Below are positions 1 through 7,249 of a stretch of DNA of 16,177 nt, in pieces (position 1 is the first letter of the stretch; each line of letters opens with the position of its first letter). The DNA is from Mailhella sp. (lineage in GTDB: Bacteria > Desulfobacterota > Desulfovibrionia > Desulfovibrionales > Desulfovibrionaceae), in assembly GCA_017522745.1 (NCBI GenBank), contig JAFWYI010000097.1:1-16177 (forward strand). Reading direction: 5' to 3'. The position numbers and the translations under genes are program-made. Below the pieces are notes generated by a model, which had not been told where the DNA came from, searched no databases, and saw nothing but the letters and a program-made list of their open reading frames with translations.

Positions 1-425
1 CCCTTCACGCCGGGTTCGGTGTGAGTAACGGTCATCACGAGGCTGACGGGGATTTCGATGTCGATGGGATTGCCATTGTAAAGAAGCACGCGGCATTCCT
101 GAGATTCGAGCAGCCAGTCGCACTTGCCGTCGGTGTCAGCTTCGGGCAGGTTGATCTGTTCGTAGGTGGTGAGGTCCATGAACACGAGGTCGGTACCTTC
201 ACGATACAGGTACTGCATGTCGCGCTGTTCCATATCGGGCTTGCCCACCTTTTCACCGGAACGGAAGGTGTTGTCGATGGTACGGCCGTTCAGGATGTTG
301 CGGAGCTTGGTACGCACCATAGCGCCGCCCTTGCCGGGCTTGAAGTGCTGGAATTCAACGATTTCGAAAGGAGTGCCGTCGATCTCGATCTTAAGGCCGC
401 GGCGGAAGTCAGTAGTAGAGTACAT
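1..425 (-). CDS. efp: Elongation factor P (3'-truncated by window edge)
   Basis: EF-P binds between the ribosomal P and E sites in the cytoplasm and relieves stalling at polyproline stretches. The visible 141 residues, of about 187 usual for the family, cover the N-terminal KOW-like domain, the first OB domain and the beginning of the last domain. The N-terminus reads [20 protein letters not shown], and the conserved loop PGKGGA carries the lysine (residue 32 here) that is post-translationally modified in many bacteria. The ATG at 425 is preceded on the minus strand by CTGGAGG, a good ribosome binding site 5-6 bases away. The gene is divergent from engB across a 220-bp gap. The C-terminal part runs off the left edge, so gene order beyond it is unknown. 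I see no modification-enzyme gene (epmA, earP or ymfI type) in the window, so the modification route cannot be stated. Confidence 0.97.
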   Translation of the reverse strand, partial: MYSTTDFRRGLKIEIDGTPFEIVEFQHFKPGKGGAMVRTKLRNILNGRTIDNTFRSGEKVGKPDMEQRDMQYLYREGTDLVFMDLTTYEQINLPEADTDGKCDWLLESQECRVLLYNGNPIDIEIPVSLVMTVTHTEPGVK

Positions 426-517
426 GGTGCCTCCAGGCAAAATTTCTTTTTAATTTCTGTACTTTTTCAGAGAAAAGGCGCCTTTCCGGCCACATGGTTC
501 CCTGAAAGTCATAGGTT

Positions 518-533
518 TTCCCGCTGTCGGGAA
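518..533. repeat. Short perfect inverted repeat between efp and engB
   Basis: TTCCCG and CGGGAA are separated by CTGT, and outer GG and CC can add pairs if two T residues bulge out. It lies in the divergent efp/engB gap and has no T-tract, so it does not look like a terminator. It could be an operator or a hairpin in the efp leader, but it is short enough to be chance. Confidence 0.3.
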
Positions 534-578
534 CCCCTTGCGCGGAAGATTTGCCTTTTTGGCCGGAGAAGGCTACTC

Positions 579-606
579 TTGGCTCATCCGCGAAACACTA
601 TATATT
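579..606 (+). promoter_or_regulatory. Candidate sigma70-type promoter for engB
   Basis: A TTGGCT -35-like hexamer (579-584) and a TATATT -10-like hexamer (601-606) are separated by 16 bases. The predicted transcript start near 613 would leave a leader of about 33 nt before the engB ATG at 646. Matches to consensus are four and five of six bases. It is the best candidate I could find by eye in the divergent gap. Confidence 0.4.
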
Positions 607-645
607 GTCCGATACAGGCTTACTTTGTCAACTCACGAGGACGCT

Positions 646-1314
646 ATGCCCGACACTCCCGCTGAAAAAAATACCCGCCCCGCCCCCACTCTGGAACTTC
701 TGGCCACTCTCTATACGCTCGACCAGCTGAAAAACGCCGTGCATGACATGCCGCAGATAGCATTGGCTGGCCGCTCCAACGTGGGCAAGTCTTCCCTCAT
801 CAATGCTCTGGCGCGTCGCAAGAAGCTGGCCAAGGTGAGTTCCGAGCCGGGCAAGACCCGTTCCGTGAATCTTTTCGAAGTGAAGCCCGACGGCTTCTGC
901 CTTACCGACCTTCCCGGCTACGGCTACGCTCGCCGCGGCCATGAAGAACGCCGCAGCTGGGCCGAACTCATCCAGAACTATCTGGAAAAAACACCCACGC
1001 TCCGCGCCCTTGCCCTGCTCATCGACTGCCGTATCCCCACGCAGGAATCCGACCGCGTGATGGCCGACTTCGCCAAGTCTCGCGGGCTGCCTATCATCGC
1101 CGTACTCACCAAGGCCGACAAATGTACCCTCAAGGAACGCGCTGCCCAGCAGAAGGCCTGGCAGAAGATGATAGGCGTGAAGCCCATCACCGTATCCTCT
1201 GTCACCAAGATGGGTATCGACGAACTCTGGGAACGCCTGCGCGAAGCCGGCAAGCCGGAAGTTATCGAAGAACCGGAAGCCACTCCTGAAAACACGCCCG
1301 ACAGCGCCGAATAA
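646..1314 (+). CDS. engB: Ribosome biogenesis GTP-binding protein EngB/YsxC/YihA
   Basis: A cytoplasmic GTPase of the TrmE-Era-EngA-EngB-Septin group, needed for large-subunit ribosome assembly. The 222-residue product shows G1 (GRSNVGKS, residues 42-49), the family-typical switch I region with SEPGKTRSVN, G3 in DLPGYGYARRG (from residue 88) and G4 TKAD (155-158). The acidic, Pro/Glu-rich tail after about residue 200 is longer than in many relatives. The ATG at 646 is chosen over an upstream in-frame ATG at 538 because homology starts shortly after it, GAGG lies just upstream, and the longer reading would run through the promoter region. The helicase gene follows after six bases, so the two are probably cotranscribed. 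Function is by family knowledge; the motifs are complete. Confidence 0.95.
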   Translation: MPDTPAEKNTRPAPTLELLATLYTLDQLKNAVHDMPQIALAGRSNVGKSSLINALARRKKLAKVSSEPGKTRSVNLFEVKPDGFCLTDLPGYGYARRGHEERRSWAELIQNYLEKTPTLRALALLIDCRIPTQESDRVMADFAKSRGLPIIAVLTKADKCTLKERAAQQKAWQKMIGVKPITVSSVTKMGIDELWERLREAGKPEVIEEPEATPENTPDSAE

Positions 1315-1320
1315 GCCGCC

Positions 1321-3693
1321 ATGCTCGATATCTCCATCCTGAACGACGCTCAGAGGGAAGCCGTCACCGCGCCCGAAGGCCCCATGCTGGTCATCGCCGG
1401 TGCCGGTTCCGGTAAGACGCGTACCATCGTGTACCGTCTCGCATGGCTGGCCGAACACGGCTGGGATCCTCATTCCATGCTGCTGCTCACCTTCACGCGC
1501 AAAGCGTCGCAGGAGATGCTGCATCGCGCCTCTCAGCTGCTGGACTCCCAGCTCCTCGGCGTGCAGGGCGGCACCTTCCACAGCTTCGCCTTCTCCGTCC
1601 TGCGCCGCTGGGCTCCGGACTGGACGCAGGGAAGCCTCAGCGTCATGGACACGGCGGACAGCACGGCGGCTATACAGAGCTGCAAGGAAACCCTCAAGAT
1701 CGGTAAAGGCGACCGTTCCTTCCCCCGCACGCAGGCCGTACTCGGACTGCTGAGCAAGGCAAGGAACAAGGAGATAGATCTGGACGAGATACTGCGCCGC
1801 GAGGCTCAGCATCTGCTCCCTCACGCCTCGGAACTGATGGATCTGGGCGACGCGTACCGCAAGTATAAGCGCGAACACTCCCTGCTGGATTACGACGATC
1901 TGCTTTTCGAGCTGGAACAGCTTTTCATGACCAAGCCCGACATCCTGCTGGCCATGCGTCAGCGATTCGGGCAGATCATGGTGGACGAATACCAGGACAC
2001 CAACAAAGTACAGGCACGTCTCGTGCGTCAGCTTGCCGGTGAAAACGGCAACATCATGGCCGTGGGGGACGATGCCCAGTCCATCTACGCCTTCCGCGGC
2101 GCCACCGTACACAACATCCTCGAATTCCCGCGCCAGTTCAACAATACACGCATCATCCGCCTCGAAGAGAATTACCGCTCCGTTCAGCCGGTACTGGATA
2201 TCGCCAACAATCTGCTTTCCCATACCACGGAAGGCTATAGAAAAACGCTGTATTCCCGCCGCCCTCTGCCGGAAGAGCCTGCTGTCACCCTGTACCGCCC
2301 CCTGAGCGATCTGAGTCAGGCCCATCTCGTGGCCAGACGCATCGAAGAGCTTCTGGAGACCACGAACCCGCAGGAGATCGCCGTCCTCTTCCGTTCCGGC
2401 TACCAGTCCTATCATCTGGAACTGGAGCTGAACAAACGCGCCATTCCGTTCCGCAAATATGGTGGTCTGCGCTACGCCGAAGCCGCACACGTGAAAGATG
2501 TCATGGCGTTTGCCCGTCTCGTGAGCAATCCGCTGGACCTGCCCTCCTTCGACCGTATCGCCGCCCTCTCCAAGGGCATAGGTCCCAAGACTTCGCGCAA
2601 GCTCTTCGATCTTGCCTGTGGGGACGACGAAACGGCGCTCATCAAAGCCTGCAAACGCTGGCCGGACTTCCTCGAGAGCATGACCATCATCGCTGATATC
2701 CGCGTAAGCGGGGCCCGCCCTGCCGAGGTCATCAGCCGCATCCTCGAACATTACCGGCCCAAGATGGAAGAACTCTTCCCGGACGACTGGCCTCGCCGTC
2801 TTCAGGGGCTGGAAGAAATGTCCACCATCGCGACTTCGTATGAAGATCTTCAGCTCTTCATCGCCGATCTTTCGCTGGACAGCCCCGAAGAAGCGCCCGA
2901 GGAAGAAGAGGAAAAGCGCATCACGCTTTCCACGGTCCATTCCTCCAAGGGGCTCGAATGGAAGTCCGTACTCATCCTCGACTGTGTGGAAGACCGCTTC
3001 CCCTCGCGTCATGCGCTGGTGCGGCCTGATGATTTCGAAGAAGAGCGCCGCCTCATGTACGTGGCCTGCACCCGCGCCAAGGACACGCTGGATATGTTCG
3101 TACCCATGAGCCTGTACAGCCGTTCCTCCGGTGGGCAGGAACCCGCCACGCCCAGCCCGTTCATCCGTGAACTGCCTTCGGACAAGCTGGAAGAGATGTA
3201 CGAAAGCTACGGCGGCAGACTGTCCCGCAGGAGCATCCAGAGCGCATCCACGTTCTCCGGCATGCGCGGGGCCTTCGGCGCCCCGGGCGGAAGTTTCATC
3301 GGAGGCGGATTCGGTACCTTCCAGCCTCCGAAGAAAAGAGACTGGGACGACGATGACCGCCGCGAAAAACGCTCCTTCCGCGACAGACAGAACGATGACT
3401 GGCCTCCGCGTGACTTCAGCGGCCGCGACGATGCTCCTCGTTCCCGCGCCGAGCGGGAAAATGCCGACGACGCCTACCTTGCCGCCGTGCAGAGCGCCTT
3501 ACGCGCCGGAAAGAAGATAGAAGAGAGCCCCTCTTCCTCTGCGAAAGCGGACTACAGGAAACTGGGCTTCTGCCGCCACAAGCTCTTCGGTCGCGGTAAG
3601 ATCGTGGAGGAAGTGGAACCGGGCAAGTATCGCGTGAACTTCCCCGGCCTCGGTCTCAAGGTCATCCTCGCCGATTATCTTACCATGGAGTAG
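1321..3693 (+). CDS. uvrD: UvrD/PcrA/Rep-type SF1A ATP-dependent DNA helicase
   Basis: A 3'-to-5' DNA helicase of superfamily 1A, acting in repair or replication restart. The 790-residue product has the Q-motif LNDAQREAV (8-16), Walker A GAGSGKT (27-33), motif II DEYQDT (222-227), motif III GDDAQSIYAFRGA (249-261), motif IV LEENYRS (281-287), motif V TVHSSKGLEW (538-547) and motif VI near MYVACTRAKD (579-588). Residues 643-712 form a Gly- then Asp/Arg-rich, probably disordered linker. The last 45 residues look like the tudor-like tail of PcrA/UvrD, which contacts RNA polymerase in those proteins. The start lies six bases after the engB stop with almost no Shine-Dalgarno, suggesting translational coupling. 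The gene could equally be named pcrA; subfamily is not certain. Motifs are intact. Confidence 0.93.
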   Translation: MLDISILNDAQREAVTAPEGPMLVIAGAGSGKTRTIVYRLAWLAEHGWDPHSMLLLTFTRKASQEMLHRASQLLDSQLLGVQGGTFHSFAFSVLRRWAPDWTQGSLSVMDTADSTAAIQSCKETLKIGKGDRSFPRTQAVLGLLSKARNKEIDLDEILRREAQHLLPHASELMDLGDAYRKYKREHSLLDYDDLLFELEQLFMTKPDILLAMRQRFGQIMVDEYQDTNKVQARLVRQLAGENGNIMAVGDDAQSIYAFRGATVHNILEFPRQFNNTRIIRLEENYRSVQPVLDIANNLLSHTTEGYRKTLYSRRPLPEEPAVTLYRPLSDLSQAHLVARRIEELLETTNPQEIAVLFRSGYQSYHLELELNKRAIPFRKYGGLRYAEAAHVKDVMAFARLVSNPLDLPSFDRIAALSKGIGPKTSRKLFDLACGDDETALIKACKRWPDFLESMTIIADIRVSGARPAEVISRILEHYRPKMEELFPDDWPRRLQGLEEMSTIATSYEDLQLFIADLSLDSPEEAPEEEEEKRITLSTVHSSKGLEWKSVLILDCVEDRFPSRHALVRPDDFEEERRLMYVACTRAKDTLDMFVPMSLYSRSSGGQEPATPSPFIRELPSDKLEEMYESYGGRLSRRSIQSASTFSGMRGAFGAPGGSFIGGGFGTFQPPKKRDWDDDDRREKRSFRDRQNDDWPPRDFSGRDDAPRSRAERENADDAYLAAVQSALRAGKKIEESPSSSAKADYRKLGFCRHKLFGRGKIVEEVEPGKYRVNFPGLGLKVILADYLTME

Positions 3694-3695
3694 CT

Positions 3696-4712
3696 ATGCG
3701 CCCCGCCAGTGAAGACGATATCCTTGCCATCGTGAGTCGGTACTTTCCGGCCTCGCATCCTTCGTTGCTGCTCGGGCGCGGCGATGACTGCGCCGTCATC
3801 CAGACGACAGGCCCGATGGCCGTGACCACGGATATCTTTGCAGAGGACGCGCATTTCCGTCAGCGCTACTTCTCCCCCTACGATATCGGCTGGAAAGCTG
3901 TTGCCGTGAATATCAGCGATGTGGGTTCCAGCGGGGCGAAACCGTCCGGTCTTTCCATCGGGCTCACCCTCACCGGGAAAGAAGATGCCCTGTGGCTGGA
4001 GAGCTTCTGCGAAGGCATGAAAGCTCTTACCGACCGCTTCGACACAGCTCTTTCCGGCGGCGACCTGGCCCGCTCCCCCCTGCTCAACGTCTGCGTCACT
4101 GCATGGGGAGAACTGCCCGAAGCCCTGCCTCGCGGCCTGCGCCGCGGCGTAGCTCAGGAAGGCGACATCCTTTTCCTCGTCGGCCGTGTCGGGCTGGCTC
4201 GTCTCGGCCTGACCGTTCTGGAAGCAGCGAACGATGGAGCAGCCGTGCAGGATGCCCTTGCCGCATGGCCGGTAGCCTGCGCCCAGCATCTCCGCCCCAT
4301 GCCTCTGGCTTTCGAAGGTATGGCGATCGGCAGCTTTGCCGTAGCTCACGGCTTGCAGGATAGGCTTGGTCTCATGGATGTTTCCGACGGGCTTGCCCGG
4401 GATATTCCCCGCCTGCTGAACAGCCGCCAGCTCGGTCTCGGAGCTGATATCCAACTCGCGGAAGAGATGCTCTCTGACGAGATCGGACGTTATTGCGGGC
4501 AGCAAGGTCTCGATCCCGCGCTGTTCGCCTTTGAGGGAGGCGAGGACTACGCCCTTGCAGGAACATGCCCCGCTGAAGCATGGCCCGCCCTCGAAGCTCT
4601 GCTTTCCAACCTCGCCGTGCCCTTCTCCTGCCTCGGCACAGCACGCCCCGGGCCGATAACGCTGAACGGGACCGCTCCGGCTTCGGCAGGCTTCGACCAT
4701 TTCAGCGCGTGA
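3696..4712 (+). CDS. thiL: Thiamine-monophosphate kinase
   Basis: ThiL phosphorylates thiamine monophosphate to thiamine pyrophosphate with ATP, the last step of thiamine cofactor synthesis, in the cytoplasm. The 338-residue product matches the family in length and in the AIR-synthase-like fold. It shows GRGDDCAV (27-34), the Mg-binding TTDIFAEDAHF (44-54), the NISDVGSSGAKP segment (72-83), SGGDLARS, a DVSDGLARD segment and GGEDYAL near the C-terminus. The canonical TTDMLVEGVHF appears here as TTDIFAEDAHF, a modest change. The ATG lies two bases after the helicase stop codon and its GGAG overlaps the end of that gene, so the pair is translationally linked. No other thiamine gene is nearby; this looks like housekeeping co-location rather than a thiamine operon. 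Confidence 0.93.
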   Translation: MRPASEDDILAIVSRYFPASHPSLLLGRGDDCAVIQTTGPMAVTTDIFAEDAHFRQRYFSPYDIGWKAVAVNISDVGSSGAKPSGLSIGLTLTGKEDALWLESFCEGMKALTDRFDTALSGGDLARSPLLNVCVTAWGELPEALPRGLRRGVAQEGDILFLVGRVGLARLGLTVLEAANDGAAVQDALAAWPVACAQHLRPMPLAFEGMAIGSFAVAHGLQDRLGLMDVSDGLARDIPRLLNSRQLGLGADIQLAEEMLSDEIGRYCGQQGLDPALFAFEGGEDYALAGTCPAEAWPALEALLSNLAVPFSCLGTARPGPITLNGTAPASAGFDHFSA

Positions 4713-4767
4713 CGAATACCCCTTCTGCATCTACCTGATGCTGACGAAACCTTCGGAGGATATCCCT

Positions 4768-5205
4768 ATGGAAAAAACCATGAACGCCACCAAGCATATA
4801 GCCCTCATTGCGCATGACAACATGAAGGCCAGCCTTGTGGAATGGTGCAAGACACACTACGAAGAGCTTTCCCATCACTTCCTCTGCGGTACGGGAACGA
4901 CGGCCTCGCTCATCACCCAGGAATCCGGTCTTCCGGTGAAAGGATATCTCAGCGGTCCTCTCGGCGGCGATCAGCAGATAGGAGCGAAGGTCGCTGAAGG
5001 CGGCATAGATATGATCATCTTCTTTTCCGACCCTCTCACCGCCCAACCCCATGACCCCGATGTGAAAGCCCTGCTCCGCATCGCTCAGGTCTATAATATC
5101 CCCATCGCCAACAATCTCGCCACGGCGGATTTCCTCATCTCCTCACCCATGTTCAATGCCCGGTATACGTATATCCGGCCGGATTACGTGCGCGGCAAAA
5201 GCTGA
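4768..5205 (+). CDS. mgsA: Methylglyoxal synthase
   Basis: MgsA converts dihydroxyacetone phosphate to methylglyoxal and phosphate, a bypass that relieves phosphosugar build-up. The 145-residue product covers the whole family length (E. coli has about 152). It shows IALIAHDNMK (11-20), the phosphate-binding GTGTT (41-45), SGPLGGDQQIG with the catalytic Asp at residue 68, and PHDPDVKAL with the conserved His95 and Asp98. The start at 4768 is chosen over an in-frame ATG at 4738 because GGAGGA lies seven bases before it and inside the longer reading. It sits 55 bases after thiL and is closed by a strong terminator, so it probably ends the engB transcript, though its own promoter is possible. Confidence 0.96.
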   Translation: MEKTMNATKHIALIAHDNMKASLVEWCKTHYEELSHHFLCGTGTTASLITQESGLPVKGYLSGPLGGDQQIGAKVAEGGIDMIIFFSDPLTAQPHDPDVKALLRIAQVYNIPIANNLATADFLISSPMFNARYTYIRPDYVRGKS

Positions 5206-5220
5206 TATACCCTGAACACA

Positions 5221-5260
5221 AGAAGCCCCTCTTCCCGGCAGGAAGGAGGGGCTTCTTTCT
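5221..5260 (+). terminator. Intrinsic terminator after mgsA
   Basis: An 11-bp perfect stem, AGAAGCCCCTC with GAGGGGCTTCT, can be lengthened by TTCC/GGAA with one bulged G. It is followed by TTCT on the plus strand. It begins 15 bases after the mgsA stop. Confidence 0.85.
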
Positions 5261-5261
5261 A

Positions 5262-5298
5262 TGAAAAGAGCCCCCTGTACTCGAAAGCACAGGGGGCT
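5262..5298 (-). terminator. Intrinsic terminator of the arylsulfotransferase gene
   Basis: A 10-bp perfect stem (5269-5278 with 5289-5298, AGCCCCCTGT and ACAGGGGGCT) is followed, read on the minus strand, by CTTTTC. It starts 24 bases past the stop of the minus-strand gene. With the mgsA terminator it forms a back-to-back pair isolating the two convergent transcripts. Confidence 0.8.
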
Positions 5299-5321
5299 GT
5301 CTTATTCAGGATTGACGAATA

Positions 5322-6773
5322 TTATTCGTCGGTAGCGGCAACGCAGGTACCGGCGGAGCTGAAGCCGTCGATAGCGCCTTCGATGGTCACTTCGCTCTGG
5401 AAGCCGAGAGGAGCAGCACCGGGCACGCGGAAGCTGGAAACGCTCATGCGTTCGATGGGAGTTTCCACGGGCTTGGGAAGCTGGGGCACCCATTCATACG
5501 GCGCACGATAAGCGCGATAGACAAAATTCATCGCGCCACCCATGGCGGAGAAGTAGGGGCAGATGTATTCCCACACGATCTCGTGATCGGGGGTAACTTC
5601 CAGCAGACGGCCATCGGAACCTTCGGTGATGAAGGTGTTGCCGTTGGGCAGACGCTGAGCGGAGCTGATGAAGGGGCTGTAGAAGCGGCAGGCATCCAGC
5701 GGGATGACGAAGCCGGCTTCCTTCGGGGTGTACTGCCACACGATATCCAGAGTGATGGGATCGAATTCCAGCACGCGGGAGAAGTCGCGCTTGGCAGCCT
5801 TGGTGCCGTCCTTGGAGCCGGGGTTCGGGGCGTCGTAACCAGCCCAGCCACCGTTATCGAACACCAGGATGTTACCTTCACCGGGGAGACCCTTGGGAAT
5901 CATGTGAGCGTGATGCTGACCGATGATCCAGCCGAGCTTGTGTTCAGGACGGGTGGAGCTGTAGTCAGGACCGACCTTCCAGACGATCTTGCCGGTTTCC
6001 TTGCTGACGATGAAGATGATGTTGGTTTCACGACCGTCCATGATGATGTTATCAGGATGGAAGCGTTCGTCGCCAGCGTCATACCACTTGTTCGGGCCGA
6101 GCACGGACATGGAGTTGATATGCATCCAGTCGCCCTGAGCAGGGGAATCGTCAATGAGAGAACCGCCACGGTAGTTGGGGTTACGGCTCATGGCGTTGAA
6201 GGCAGCTTCAGAGAAGCCGAATTCCTTCACGTGGTCGCCGCACTTCCATTCCCAGATGATCTCGCCTTCCCAGTTCACTTCGTACACGACGTCGTCCACG
6301 AGGTACTTGTCGGACACTTCGGGGATATGGGTGTCGTAGTGAGCGAGAACGAGAGTGTTGCCGCCGTCGATGCGGGGTTCCATGCCGGGAACATAGTAAC
6401 CAACGGTGTTGCCTTCGCGCTGGAAGTCGTGGTGCTGGCGGGCCATCCACTGAGGTTCTTCACCGGGATCGGTGATGAACTCGGCCTGATTCCACTGCCA
6501 TTCGATGTTGCCATTCCAGTCCACCTGAACCACGTCACGCTGGTCCTGAAGACCATACTTGGGGTTACGGGAACCGGTGCTGGAAACGAGACGGCCGCCG
6601 GGGAACAGCTTGGTGGGGAAACCATGCAGGTTCTTGAAGAAGCGGACTTCGTTGCCGTTCATATCGATGACAAGGGAGCCCAGAGACTGAAGAGGCATAA
6701 CGGTGTAGCCGCTCCAAGCTTTCTCAGGGTTGTAAACAGTGACGCCAGTGGGGAATACGGTAGGATAGCCCAT
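5322..6773 (-). CDS. Arylsulfate sulfotransferase (ASST) family protein, no signal peptide
   Basis: ASST enzymes move a sulfuryl group from an aryl sulfate ester to a phenolic acceptor without PAPS. The 483-residue product has propeller-blade repeats ending in a hydrophobic-x-W-x-W/Y pattern: VDWNGNIEWQW (84-94), VNWEGEIIWEW (166-176), SKETGKIVWKVG (257-268), near 337-348, and TPDHEIVWEY (394-403). Conserved-looking histidine clusters are RQHHDF (112-117), DWMHINS (215-221) and GQHHAHM (285-291). A SAQRLPNGNTFITEG segment (371-385) is typical of the family. The ATG is fixed by AAGGAG and by an in-frame TAA 21 bases upstream, so no export signal can precede it. E. coli AssT is periplasmic and pairs with DsbL/DsbI; neither partner is seen here. 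The gene is monocistronic. Substrate is unknown and activity unproven. Confidence 0.85.
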   Translation of the reverse strand: MGYPTVFPTGVTVYNPEKAWSGYTVMPLQSLGSLVIDMNGNEVRFFKNLHGFPTKLFPGGRLVSSTGSRNPKYGLQDQRDVVQVDWNGNIEWQWNQAEFITDPGEEPQWMARQHHDFQREGNTVGYYVPGMEPRIDGGNTLVLAHYDTHIPEVSDKYLVDDVVYEVNWEGEIIWEWKCGDHVKEFGFSEAAFNAMSRNPNYRGGSLIDDSPAQGDWMHINSMSVLGPNKWYDAGDERFHPDNIIMDGRETNIIFIVSKETGKIVWKVGPDYSSTRPEHKLGWIIGQHHAHMIPKGLPGEGNILVFDNGGWAGYDAPNPGSKDGTKAAKRDFSRVLEFDPITLDIVWQYTPKEAGFVIPLDACRFYSPFISSAQRLPNGNTFITEGSDGRLLEVTPDHEIVWEYICPYFSAMGGAMNFVYRAYRAPYEWVPQLPKPVETPIERMSVSSFRVPGAAPLGFQSEVTIEGAIDGFSSAGTCVAATDE

Positions 6774-6780
6774 GATGAAT

Positions 6781-6798
6781 CTCCTTCCATTTTAGGAG
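6781..6798 (-). promoter_or_regulatory. Possible SD-masking hairpin before the arylsulfotransferase start
   Basis: On the minus strand an anti-Shine-Dalgarno-like ACCTCCTA lies just upstream of the gene's own AAGGAG. CTCCT (complement of 6794-6798) can pair with AGGAG (complement of 6781-6785) across an 8-base loop. If formed it would hide the ribosome binding site. The stem is only five pairs, so the effect may be weak. Confidence 0.4.
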
Positions 6799-6834
6799 GT
6801 TATAGACTTTTTCCAACGAAAGACCTTACCTTGG

Positions 6835-6863
6835 TTCACAAAATAAGATCCTACTCTTGTGAA
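6835..6863 (-). repeat. Inverted repeat TTCACAA/TTGTGAA in the arylsulfotransferase leader region
   Basis: Seven-base perfect arms at 6835-6841 and 6857-6863 are separated by 15 bases. The half-sites point outward, unlike the inward TGTGA-N6-TCACA of CRP/HcpR-type regulators. It may be an RNA hairpin near the 5' end of the leader, or a site for an unknown regulator. Confidence 0.4.
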
Positions 6864-6869
6864 GACTCT

Positions 6870-6975
6870 ATCATAGCTTTCTAAAAAAAATGTCTTTAAT
6901 GCGACAATTTTTAAATTTTTAAAAAGATTTTCTATTTTTATTATACAAACACCTATCCAATTTATTTTTTTTGAA
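6870..6975 (-). promoter_or_regulatory. AT-rich promoter region of the arylsulfotransferase gene
   Basis: This stretch is mostly A/T runs, in sharp contrast to the GC-rich genes around it. Read on the minus strand it holds a TATGAT -10-like hexamer (complement of 6870-6875) with a weak TTAAAG 18 bases upstream (complement of 6894-6899), and a perfect TATAAT (complement of 6940-6945) without a good -35. A-tracts upstream could act as UP-element-like or bent DNA. The nearer hexamer would give a leader of about 90 nt. The exact promoter is uncertain. Between this region and the leuB promoter I see no gene. Confidence 0.4.
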
Positions 6976-7042
6976 CACGAGCAAACTGCGTCATCGTTAA
7001 AAAGGAAAGATCCTGCGTGCCATGCCCGAAGCAAAGTCCTGC

Positions 7043-7072
7043 TTGAAAAGTCCATCATCCTTGGGCTAGAAT
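7043..7072 (+). promoter_or_regulatory. Sigma70-type promoter for leuB
   Basis: TTGAAA (7043-7048) and TAGAAT (7067-7072) are 18 bases apart. The predicted start near 7079 leaves a leader of about 170 nt before leuB, which contains short hairpins: CACTT/AAGTG at 7101-7117, TCTCA/TGAGA at 7136-7155 and GCCC/GGGC at 7169-7179. No T-tract follows these, so a classic attenuator is not evident. Confidence 0.6.
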
Positions 7073-7249
7073 GCCGCAAAGCTATCCGGCAGAAATGACA
7101 CACTTCACCTGAAAGTGCGAAATTTTCCATGGATATCTCACTGTTACAACTGAGACCTTCATCGAAAAGCCCTCGGGGCAGCCATGCGCGGGCCAATACC
7201 GGCAAAAGGCTGCTTCTTTTCCCCGAAAAACTCTTCCAAGGATCCTCCC

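Noticed and set aside
628..3012. Open minus-strand frame of 794 codons opposite engB and the helicase gene
   Set aside because: It mirrors two well-supported plus-strand genes; long antisense frames are common in GC-rich coding DNA. The translation has no recognisable motif and no suitable start signal.
6857..6875. CRP/HcpR site in TTGTGAAGACTCTATCATA
   Set aside because: Only one half-site matches; the second half lacks TCACA.
7010..7040. Possible sigma54 promoter (TGGCACG on the minus strand)
   Set aside because: No TTGC at the required spacing; the GC element is missing.
6792..7205. Minus-strand frame of 137 codons upstream of the arylsulfotransferase
   Set aside because: Runs through AT-rich intergenic DNA with no SD and no motif.
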